Of a stretch of 14,768 bases of DNA, positions 6,858 to 13,218 are shown one piece after another. Under the pieces are notes generated by a model. That model had not been told where the DNA came from. It made no database searches and saw nothing but the letters and a program-made list of their open reading frames with translations. Position 1 is the first letter of the stretch; each line of letters begins with the position of its first letter. The position numbers and the translations under genes were made by a program. This DNA is from Methanobrevibacter sp. (lineage in GTDB: Archaea > Methanobacteriota > Methanobacteria > Methanobacteriales > Methanobacteriaceae): contig JAEEWY010000014.1 in the NCBI GenBank assembly GCA_016291275.1, positions 1 to 14,768 on the forward strand, given 5' to 3'.

Positions 6858-7607
6858 ATGGATTTAGTAAAAGGTATTGTTAAAAAATATTTTAGGTCTT
6901 ACAATAGGACATTGAAGGATGGTACTAAAAAGACCTATAAGACAGAACAGGTTCAGGTCACTGTATCTAAGTCTGACAATATCTTTGAAGATAAGGAAGA
7001 AGTCTTTATCATCTCATCAGCTCAAGCAGAAGAACTCAATGACCTTGATGAAATGGTTTCTGCTTTGGAATTGCATAACACAATGTTAGTGCAGGAAAAG
7101 AAAGAATTAACTAAAAAATTCACTATTGCTGATGAAGACTTGCAAACTGCCTCTTCTGAATTGAAAGCTATTTCTGAAAAGTTAGCTATAAAAGAAGAGG
7201 AATTGGCTAAATCCAATGAAAAATTGCTTGTTATAAAAGAGGATTGCTCTGGATTGAAAGAGCAGCTTGAAGAGAATAAAAATACCATTTCCAGCTTAAG
7301 AAAACAATTGGAAGATAAGAACTTCATCATTTCAGACTTAAATGATGATTTGAACTTATTGAATGAAAAGCTAAATTCACAGAATGATGATATTGTCACT
7401 GATTCTGAATTCATAAGCAATGAACAGTTCACTTCCAGTTCAAATTCATATTCCTTTGACGATTATGTTGAATTGCAAAAGGAATACATTTCATTACTTA
7501 AAAAATACGAAAGATCTCAAGAGGATTTATACAATGAGAAAGTTAAAGTCATTCACTATAAGAATCTCTTGGACAAATTCAAAAACTTTATCTTAAGAAT
7601 ACAATAA
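6858..7607 (+). CDS. Coiled-coil protein of unknown function
   Basis: I do not recognise this 249-residue protein. Residues 1-55 form a basic, probably beta-rich head (VKGIVKKYFRSYNRTLKDG, then KTEQVQVTVSKSD). Residues about 56-178 are an almost unbroken, highly charged heptad-like coiled coil rich in E, K, L and S. A serine/acid-rich linker (about 179-203) follows, then a second helix with aromatic residues to the C-terminus. There is no signal peptide or membrane segment, so it is probably cytoplasmic and oligomeric. The ATG follows GGTG by five bases. It stands alone and converges on the zinc-ribbon gene, with a shared terminator. A structural or scaffold role would be a guess. Confidence 0.85.
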   Translation: MDLVKGIVKKYFRSYNRTLKDGTKKTYKTEQVQVTVSKSDNIFEDKEEVFIISSAQAEELNDLDEMVSALELHNTMLVQEKKELTKKFTIADEDLQTASSELKAISEKLAIKEEELAKSNEKLLVIKEDCSGLKEQLEENKNTISSLRKQLEDKNFIISDLNDDLNLLNEKLNSQNDDIVTDSEFISNEQFTSSSNSYSFDDYVELQKEYISLLKKYERSQEDLYNEKVKVIHYKNLLDKFKNFILRIQ

Positions 7608-7722
7608 GCATCTATTTTTTTAATCAATATTCTTGAAAATCTTTTTTTAAATTTAATATTTATCTAAAATTAGTTTTAAATAGCTTATTTTTTATATTTT
7701 TAAAGTTTTTAAAAAATAGTTA

Positions 7723-7758
7723 TTATAGAAGTTAAAACTTTAATGAAAACTTCTATAA
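7723..7758. terminator. Bidirectional hairpin terminator between convergent genes
   Basis: An 11-base perfect inverted repeat, TTATAGAAGTT (7723-7733) and AACTTCTATAA (7748-7758), encloses a 14-base loop. T-runs follow it on the plus strand (7771-7779) and on the minus strand (about 7711-7716). It sits between the coiled-coil gene (ending 7607) and the zinc-ribbon gene (ending 7781) and can serve both. Confidence 0.65.
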
Positions 7759-7780
7759 ATTTATAAAAATCTTTTTTTAA

Positions 7781-8107
7781 TTAGAACATGTCTCTTGCGT
7801 TACCTCTGTAACCCATGACCGGTTCCTCCTCCTCATCGATTTCATCATCAGGATTAGGATTCCATCTTTTCAAGTTTGGCAAGAAGTTACAAAGTATTCC
7901 AGTTGCTTCCTCTTCACGCAAATCCGGATTTCTTTTAAGCATTCTTTTTGCATGTCTAATTATCATTTCATTTATGGTAATATCAGGTTCTGTAAATTCT
8001 CCGTTTTGGAAACAGTCTTTACAGTAATCCATATTTGGGCTTCCATCTTCATTGGTTCCATAGTCATTTCTTCCCATTGGTCTGCCGCAAGAATTGCAAA
8101 ATCCCAT
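7781..8107 (-). CDS. Small zinc-ribbon protein
   Basis: The 108-residue product has the N-terminal pattern FCNSCGRPMGRNDYGTNEDG (residues 3-22) and MDYCKDCFQNGEFTEP (26-41). Cysteines C4, C7, C29 and C32 would bind one zinc. This resembles the putative zinc ribbon family (Pfam zf-ribbon_2, PF12674), often seen in small stand-alone proteins of gut microbes and of unknown function. A helix containing RHAKRMLKRNPDLREEEATG (51-70) follows, then a strongly acidic tail. The ATG has GGTGAG three bases upstream. The family assignment is by pattern memory. The role is unknown; a nucleic-acid or protein adaptor is possible. Confidence 0.82.
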   Translation of the reverse strand: MGFCNSCGRPMGRNDYGTNEDGSPNMDYCKDCFQNGEFTEPDITINEMIIRHAKRMLKRNPDLREEEATGILCNFLPNLKRWNPNPDDEIDEEEEPVMGYRGNARDMF

Positions 8108-8159
8108 TTTCTCACCTTAATTAATTTTAGCTTAAAATGATTTAAATCAGTCTTAGATT

Positions 8160-8207
8160 AAAAAATTTTTTAAAAAAAATAGCTAATTAGAATAATCTAA
8201 TTAGCTA
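8160..8207 (-). terminator. Hairpin plus T-run terminator of fae-hps
   Basis: A perfect 12-base inverted repeat, TAGCTAATTAGA (8180-8191) and TCTAATTAGCTA (8196-8207), with a 4-base loop is followed on the minus strand by an eight-T run and further T's. It lies 33 bases after the fae-hps stop. Confidence 0.8.
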
Positions 8208-8239
8208 ACGCTTTAATAATTTTAATTTTTTCACTGAAC

Positions 8240-9457
8240 TTAAATTTGCTCATCGTCTTCCATTACCACTCTCATGTGGTTTGGATCTACAGGCATGTGA
8301 GCTAAGAAATCTTCTGCAGCTCTTCTTGGGTCACCAGAACCGATGATGTATCTACCTGCGATGATGATATCTGCACCTTTTTCAAATGCTTCTTCTGCTT
8401 TTTCAGGAGTGATTCCTCCAGCAACAGCAGCAAGACCGCCAGTGAGTTCTTTGATTTCTTTAATGTTACCCCATGCACTTACGTCATCAAGGTTTTTACC
8501 TTCTGCTCTAAGTTTACTTTCAAGGTCAACATTTCTGTGTAAGAGAACAATGTCTGGCATGAACTCTGGGTTGAGTTGTTTGATCTTGTCAGTGAAGTTA
8601 TCCACATTCATCATATCGAGGATAGAGTAAATACCTTGCTTTTGAGTTTCGTGGATTGCCTTTTCAATGGATTCGATGGTACCGAGACCGGAAATAGCAA
8701 CTGCATCAGCAGTTTCGTCTGCTGCCATTTTAACTTCAACTCTTCCTACGTCCAAGGTTTTCAAGTCAGCAATAATGAATGCACTTGGTGCCAATTCTCT
8801 GATTTTTCCAACAATTCCAACACCGAACTTTTTAACAAGAGGAGTTCCTGCTTCAAGGAGGATTCTTTCTCTGTTAGGGAGTTGTTTAATGATTCTTGCC
8901 ATTGCCTCTTCATTGTCAAGGTCAAGAGCAACTTGCAAGTAAGGTGGTTCGTAAAGCTTGATTGCTTTGAATCCCATAATTGCGTGAGTTCCACGATCTT
9001 TTTCGTATAATACTTTGTCAATGTCTGGGTAACCTTTCAATGCTCTTTTGATTGCAAGTTTGGTTGCTGCGTAGTTGTATTGGTAGATTTTTCTGTAATC
9101 TTGTGCAGCTGGGCTAATGAATACGCTTGCATTAATTACCCAATCTTCAGCTTTGTCTTTAGGAATGATTCCTTCTTCTACACAATCAGCTACAGCTCTA
9201 CCTACAGCAGTTTGAGCTGGTCCAAAGATCTTGCTTGCATCATCTAAGTCACCAACAGTTACTTTAGGAATAATGATGGTAGCTGGTTTGGTAATTAAGT
9301 TAGGTCTGATTACACTGAGCAATGGGGTGTGTCCAACAGATAATTGGCTTAATCCATTAGCAAAAGCGTTTCCTACAGGACCGTCTTTTTCACCAATAAG
9401 TAAATCAACGTGTGCTAATTCGTCTCCGTCTCCGATAAGAGCTTCTCCTATAAACAT
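8240..9457 (-). CDS. fae-hps: Bifunctional formaldehyde-activating enzyme / 3-hexulose-6-phosphate synthase
   Basis: This 405-residue fusion joins Fae (residues about 1-160) to Hps (about 165-390). Fae condenses formaldehyde with H4MPT to methylene-H4MPT; the GDELAHVDLLIG segment (10-21) carries the catalytic histidine H16. Hps is an OMP-decarboxylase-like barrel with the DLKTLD signature (D231, K233, D236) and the phosphate-binding AGGIT (346-350) and AGRYI (367-371) loops. In methanogens lacking the oxidative pentose phosphate route, Hps works toward ribulose 5-phosphate plus formaldehyde, and Fae captures the formaldehyde for the C1 pathway in which Mtd also acts. The ATG follows GGAGGA; an overlapping ATG just upstream is out of frame. 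Codons are biased as for an abundant protein. No clear TATA box is placed. Confidence 0.96.
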   Translation of the reverse strand: MFIGEALIGDGDELAHVDLLIGEKDGPVGNAFANGLSQLSVGHTPLLSVIRPNLITKPATIIIPKVTVGDLDDASKIFGPAQTAVGRAVADCVEEGIIPKDKAEDWVINASVFISPAAQDYRKIYQYNYAATKLAIKRALKGYPDIDKVLYEKDRGTHAIMGFKAIKLYEPPYLQVALDLDNEEAMARIIKQLPNRERILLEAGTPLVKKFGVGIVGKIRELAPSAFIIADLKTLDVGRVEVKMAADETADAVAISGLGTIESIEKAIHETQKQGIYSILDMMNVDNFTDKIKQLNPEFMPDIVLLHRNVDLESKLRAEGKNLDDVSAWGNIKEIKELTGGLAAVAGGITPEKAEEAFEKGADIIIAGRYIIGSGDPRRAAEDFLAHMPVDPNHMRVVMEDDEQI

Positions 9458-9788
9458 TTCATATCCTCCAATTTTAAGAATAAATTTATAATTATGATTT
9501 TTAATTCAAATCATTTTTAAGTCATTTTTTGAATTTATTTAGTTAAATATTACATATTACTTTCGTAATAAGTAGAATATTTATACAATATAATTTATGA
9601 TTTTAATACAATATATAGTTAAGTAATTATATTTTAAAAAACAAGTGAGAAAAATAAAAAAATAATTTTAAAAATTAATTATGAAAAATAAGTTAAAAAA
9701 GAAAATAGCTTAAAAAATAAATTTTGTAAAAAAGAAAAAAAATGTTTTTTTTTAAAAATAATGTTTTGATTAAAAAAAGAAAAAAGAA
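9458..9788. other. Gene-free AT-rich spacer upstream of fae-hps
   Basis: No credible gene on either strand. The left part is the fae-hps promoter region and includes an imperfect inverted repeat (9545-9582). The right part (about 9640-9788) is dense in A-runs on the plus strand, T-runs on the minus strand, which probably end transcription of the substrate-binding protein gene. Confidence 0.65.
9545..9582. repeat. Imperfect inverted repeat upstream of fae-hps
   Basis: TATTAC (9555-9560) and GTAATA (9565-9570) pair perfectly around TTTC. Pairing continues outward with a few mismatches to AAATATT and AATATTT at the ends. It lies about 90-125 bases before the fae-hps start and could be an operator or RNA hairpin; no regulator is identified. 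Confidence 0.4.
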
Positions 9789-10619
9789 TTATGGATAGAT
9801 TACCCCTTCAGGGACTCCATAATCTTTATATTTTTGAGCTATCTTATCGATAGTTCCATCCTCATACATTTCATTTAAGGTTTCTTGGACCTGATCTCTC
9901 AATTCTGTATTGTCCTTAGCGAATCCAACTCCATACTGTTCAAGAGATAATGGGGGTTCTAAGATCCTATAATCTTTCTCATCATATTTTGTATTGATTA
10001 TGTATTTCATAACATCACAATCGCCAAGAACAGCATCACAGGTTCCAGATTGCAAATCCATAAATGATGTATCATATTCAGTTATTTCATAGATATTTGC
10101 AAACCCCTCTTTCAAGTCTTTATTGTTTTCAAGAGCAGTAATAGCGCTGCTTCCCATTTCCACATCTATATCTTTTCCTTTCAAGTCTTCAATTGAAGAA
10201 ATGTCGGAATCCGCCTTTACAACGAATACTTGGGAATTGTTGAAATATGGTTCAGTCCAAGCGTAATCATCTTCTCTGCCGTTGATTGTAAATCCACTCC
10301 AAATACAGTCTATAGCACCGGAATCAAGTTCAGCTTCTTTAGAGTCCCAATCAATTATCTGATGTTTCACCAATGTCCAATTGTTTCTGTCACAGACTTC
10401 TTGGGCTAAGTCTAAATCGAAACCGGTCACTTCACCATTATCGTCTGTATATTCAAATGGTGGAAATTCAACGAAAAATCCTACAACGAAATTGGTTTCA
10501 TTATTTTTCGCACTGGAGTCATCACCTAAAAAATCAAACCAACCTGCACTAACTGAGCTAATCATTAAAAATGAAATAAGCAAAACAGTTAAAACCATTA
10601 TAATTCTCTTTAAATTAAT
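9789..10619 (-). CDS. Secreted ABC-type substrate-binding protein, amino-acid (family 3) type
   Basis: The product (276 residues from the chosen start) is a periplasmic-binding-protein-like fold of the polar amino acid family. After a signal peptide (NLKRIIMVLTVLL..., hydrophobic core about residues 6-20, SSVSA near 21-25) come VGFFVEFPPFEYTDDNG, GFDLDLAQEVC and the later GVGFAKDNTELRDQV and DGTIDKIAQKY segments. There is no lipobox cysteine, so it may be released or held in the wall. The start is unusual. A strong GGAGGGG site (10626-10632) points to ATT at 10617-10619. An in-frame TTG (10632-10634) overlaps that site and has none of its own, and an ATG seven codons later would remove the basic part of the signal peptide. 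No permease or ATPase gene is nearby, so the ligand and partner are unknown. Confidence 0.88.
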   Translation of the reverse strand: MNLKRIIMVLTVLLISFLMISSVSAGWFDFLGDDSSAKNNETNFVVGFFVEFPPFEYTDDNGEVTGFDLDLAQEVCDRNNWTLVKHQIIDWDSKEAELDSGAIDCIWSGFTINGREDDYAWTEPYFNNSQVFVVKADSDISSIEDLKGKDIDVEMGSSAITALENNKDLKEGFANIYEITEYDTSFMDLQSGTCDAVLGDCDVMKYIINTKYDEKDYRILEPPLSLEQYGVGFAKDNTELRDQVQETLNEMYEDGTIDKIAQKYKDYGVPEGVIYP

Positions 10620-10632
10620 CTTAAGCCCCTCC
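10617..10632 (-). promoter_or_regulatory. Ribosome site GGAGGGG followed by ATT start
   Basis: On the minus strand GGAGGGG is followed after six bases (CTTAAG) by ATT. mtd and fae-hps have ATG seven to eight bases after GGAG/GGAGG, so the spacing points to ATT as the start codon. This is the second such case in the window. Confidence 0.5.
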
Positions 10633-10678
10633 AATAAAAATTAAAACAATCCATACTTAATAAAAATTTTACTGAATA

Positions 10679-10701
10679 AATTGTTCAATAATAATTGTTC
10701 A
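10679..10701. repeat. Two direct copies of AATTGTTCA upstream of the substrate-binding protein gene
   Basis: AATTGTTCA occurs at 10679-10687 and 10693-10701, and the pair is flanked by an inverted GAATAAAT (10674-10681)/ATTTATTC (10710-10717). They lie 60-80 bases before the gene's start, in its promoter region, and could bind a regulator. Chance in AT-rich DNA is not excluded. Confidence 0.4.
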
Positions 10702-10817
10702 TATTACTATTTATTCAATTTAATATTTAAATATAGGATTGTTAATCAATTTAAGATTTAAAAAGAGAAATGATAAAAAATAAAATTAGTTCCTATACGA
10801 ACAAATAAAAAACTGTT

Positions 10818-10854
10818 AAAAAAAAGAAATTATAAGTTGATTAAATCAACTTAT
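10818..10854 (-). terminator. Hairpin plus T-run terminator overlapping the thrS stop codon
   Basis: ATAAGTTGA (10832-10840) pairs with TCAACTTAT (10846-10854); the right arm contains the thrS stop codon. On the minus strand the hairpin is followed within six bases by a run of eight T's. Confidence 0.75.
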
Positions 10855-12677
10855 TTGAAATTAATTCTTTCAGCAACGTTTCTTGGTAAAGGAAGTCTTC
10901 TAAATGGCATTCCTTCAGTTTCTTCCTTGACTGATGCGATAAGTTCATCTGCAGTCATGTCAACTTTCTCACCAGTTTTTCTTACAGTTACATTGTAATT
11001 GTCGGTTTCAATTTCCTTGTCACCTATTACAACGATGTAAGGGATCCATTCCTTAGAAGCGTTTCTGATTTTCTTACCTACTCTGTCATCACTGTTGTCA
11101 ACATCTACACGAATGTTTTCTGCTGCAATCTTGTCAGCCAATTCGTTAGCATAGTCTAAGTGCTTTTCACCGATTGGCAAGATTCTTACTTGAGATGGGC
11201 TTAACCAAATTGGTAACATTGGAGCTTTTCCATCTTCTTTTGCAGTGTTTTCAAGTAAGCTGCAGATAACTCTTTCTACACTACCTGTAGGTGAACAGTG
11301 TAAGATGATTGGGTTTTGAGGATCTTCGTTTTCATCAACATACTCGATGTTGAATCTTCTACCACTTTCCACATCTATTTGAACTGTAGGGTTTTCAATA
11401 GGTCTTCCTAAGTAGTCAATAGCTGCAAAGTCGATTTTACAGGACCAGTAGTGTTTTCTTTCAGGCAAGATTTCAAGTAATAATGGTTTGCCGATTCTTT
11501 TAGCGGTTGCTTCCATCCAGTCCTTGTGTTCATCGTAGAAGTCTTGGGTTGCTCTGAAGATAGCTTCGTAGTTAACGTCAAGGTCTACACCGGTTTGAAC
11601 ACACATGTCAACTTGAGCATCAAACTCATCAAGTGCTTGAGGCATGTCTGCACAGAAACTGTGCATATCAGGCATGGTAAATGCTCTGAGTCTCTTAAGA
11701 CCTACAACTTCTCCTCTTTTCTCGAATCTGAAACTGTAAGTGGACAATTCGTAAACCTTAGCAGGCAAGTTTTTCCAAGTGAGGAAAGATCCGCCAAGAA
11801 CTCTGAATGCACCGAAACAGCATGCAAATCTAAGCATTAAGTCTTTTTTGGTTGCGGTTTTGTATTGTCTTTCACCGAATTTTGCTGCATGTTCCCTGAT
11901 TGCATCATTTGCAAGGTCATAGAAGATTGGAGTTTCGATAGGCATTGCACCTAAGTCAACTACAAAGTTGTAAACGTAATCTGCAAGCAAGTCACGGACT
12001 AATCTACCTTTTGGATACCATTTGAGGTTACCGATGTCGGATGCAAGTTCATAGTCACATAATTCCTTTTCTCTCATGATTTTTACATGTGGAGGTTCTC
12101 CTTCATCAGAAGCACCTTCTCCAAGTTCGTATGCAACTAATTTTTCTAAATCCTTGCTTTCATAGTTGTATTCCTTAGGGTCAAAGGTTTCTCCATCTTT
12201 GAAAATCAACCAGGTGGATGGCTTTTTCTCTTCCTTTTCTTCCTCTTCTTCAACATCTGCAGTGATTGTTCTTGAAAGTTCGGATAATGGGTGTCCTTTA
12301 CAAGAAATTTCAAATGCCTTATACCAACCGAATGGTACTCTAAATACATCCAATCCCTCTGCTTTAAGTGCTTCCTCAGCATCTTTCAATATTTGCACAG
12401 CTACTTTAGGTGCACCAAGGGATGAAGAAAGGTGAGCATATGGGTACAAGACGATTTTTTCTGCATTGACTTCTTCATTGGTTTTAATAACTTCAGCAAC
12501 TAAATTCTTGACAATAGCGCTTGGGTTTTCCTCATCCTCTTTTTCAATGGATGAGAAAACAACCAAAGCTTCATCAAAAGCTCCATTTTTTTGAGCTTCC
12601 TCGATTTCTTCAGCTACTGGAGTTTTGTTTTTTACTTGATATTTTATATAATCAGAGTGAATAAGTAAAACTCTCAT
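10851..12677 (-). CDS. thrS: Threonyl-tRNA synthetase, archaeal type
   Basis: ThrRS charges tRNA-Thr with threonine in the cytoplasm. The 608-residue product has the archaeal layout. Residues 1 to about 140 form a D-aminoacyl-tRNA deacylase-like editing domain that removes mischarged serine (MRVLLIHSDYIKYQ at the start). An acidic linker (141-150) follows, then the class II catalytic core (about 200-485) and the anticodon-binding domain (about 488-600). Zinc ligands typical of ThrRS are visible as a Cys in RFACCFG (283-289), H339 in MPDMHSF and H460 in ILHCSPTG. Motif 2 is FRFEKRGEVVGLKRLRAF (316-333) and motif 3 contains GSVERVICSLLE (465-476). The ATG follows GGTGAA with a 3-base spacer. 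A TATA-like TATAAAAAAT on the minus strand (12748-12757) and an inverted repeat further upstream suggest its own promoter. Confidence 0.97.
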   Translation of the reverse strand: MRVLLIHSDYIKYQVKNKTPVAEEIEEAQKNGAFDEALVVFSSIEKEDEENPSAIVKNLVAEVIKTNEEVNAEKIVLYPYAHLSSSLGAPKVAVQILKDAEEALKAEGLDVFRVPFGWYKAFEISCKGHPLSELSRTITADVEEEEEKEEKKPSTWLIFKDGETFDPKEYNYESKDLEKLVAYELGEGASDEGEPPHVKIMREKELCDYELASDIGNLKWYPKGRLVRDLLADYVYNFVVDLGAMPIETPIFYDLANDAIREHAAKFGERQYKTATKKDLMLRFACCFGAFRVLGGSFLTWKNLPAKVYELSTYSFRFEKRGEVVGLKRLRAFTMPDMHSFCADMPQALDEFDAQVDMCVQTGVDLDVNYEAIFRATQDFYDEHKDWMEATAKRIGKPLLLEILPERKHYWSCKIDFAAIDYLGRPIENPTVQIDVESGRRFNIEYVDENEDPQNPIILHCSPTGSVERVICSLLENTAKEDGKAPMLPIWLSPSQVRILPIGEKHLDYANELADKIAAENIRVDVDNSDDRVGKKIRNASKEWIPYIVVIGDKEIETDNYNVTVRKTGEKVDMTADELIASVKEETEGMPFRRLPLPRNVAERINFK

Positions 12678-12784
12678 ATTTTCACCAGTTTTTGTTTTAA
12701 AAATAATTTATTGATAAATATAATGTACACAATAATATTATAACTTTATTTTTTATATTATTTAATTATTAGTAATAATCGTGA

Positions 12785-12807
12785 TTTCAAAATAAGTAAT
12801 TTTGAAA
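12785..12807. repeat. Perfect 9-base inverted repeat upstream of thrS
   Basis: TTTCAAAAT (12785-12793) and ATTTTGAAA (12799-12807) flank AAGTA. It lies about 110-130 bases before thrS and just upstream of its likely TATA box, a position suited to an operator. It has no T-run directly after it, so a terminator is less likely. Confidence 0.5.
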
Positions 12808-12841
12808 CTAAAATATATTGCTGAATTAAAAAAATTGAATT

Positions 12842-12883
12842 AAAAATAAAAAAAGATTTTAGATTAATGGGATTAATCTAAAA
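12842..12883 (-). terminator. Hairpin plus T-run terminator overlapping the barstar stop codon
   Basis: TTTTAGATTAAT (12857-12868) pairs perfectly with ATTAATCTAAAA (12872-12883); the 12-base right arm includes the stop codon at 12873-12875. A run of seven T's follows on the minus strand. It closes the barnase-barstar unit. Confidence 0.78.
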
Positions 12884-13175
12884 TTAATTTCAAATCAGGA
12901 TTTTCGAGTGATGCATCCTTAAAAGTAGCTATTAGATCTTCTTCAAGAATTGAACTGTCCTTAATGATGATTATCATATCAGGGAGTTCACAAAGACAAT
13001 CGTATAATGCATCAAGATTTTCACCGTAATACTCTGGGAAATCCAGTTTTTCCTTAATGTATTCATGGGGATTCTCTTTCATTTCTTCCCCATACAAGAC
13101 TATTTCATTCATGTTATCTATCATCTTCTTTAGTTTTTTTCTAAGTCTTCTATTTTCCAATAGTTTATTTGTCAT
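12873..13175 (-). CDS. Barstar-family ribonuclease inhibitor
   Basis: This 100-residue product is a homologue of barstar, the cytoplasmic protein that plugs the active site of barnase. The diagnostic stretch FPEYYGENLDALYDCL spans residues 46-61: D55 and D59 correspond to barstar D35 and D39, Y49 to Y29, and Y58 replaces W38. The C-terminal FKDASLENPDLKLILD aligns without gaps to barstar's end, putting D87 at the place of E76. A basic extension (residues 1-17, containing RRLRKKLKK) precedes the domain and is absent from Bacillus barstar. I chose the ATG at 13173-13175; its TGAT-ACT-ATG context is a weak ribosome site. A TTG at 13215-13217 is in frame but has none. It lies 43 bases after the barnase-like gene on the same strand, so co-transcription and immunity to that enzyme are inferred. 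Confidence 0.92.
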   Translation of the reverse strand: MTNKLLENRRLRKKLKKMIDNMNEIVLYGEEMKENPHEYIKEKLDFPEYYGENLDALYDCLCELPDMIIIIKDSSILEEDLIATFKDASLENPDLKLILD

Positions 13176-13218
13176 AGTATCATTTCTAAGTAATTTGCAT
13201 ATGCAGATTACAAGCAAT

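Noticed and set aside
1016..9457. A C1-metabolism operon joining mtd and fae-hps
   Set aside because: They lie on opposite strands more than 6 kb apart with separate terminators; only their shared substrate links them.
8343..9491. Several open frames on the plus strand across fae-hps
   Set aside because: They are antisense shadows of a conserved 405-residue enzyme, without ribosome sites or recognisable products.
13176..13217. Barstar start at the TTG immediately after the barnase stop
   Set aside because: The extra 14 residues (LVICICKLLRND and so on) match no barstar, the TTG has no ribosome site, and an ATG follows 42 bases later.
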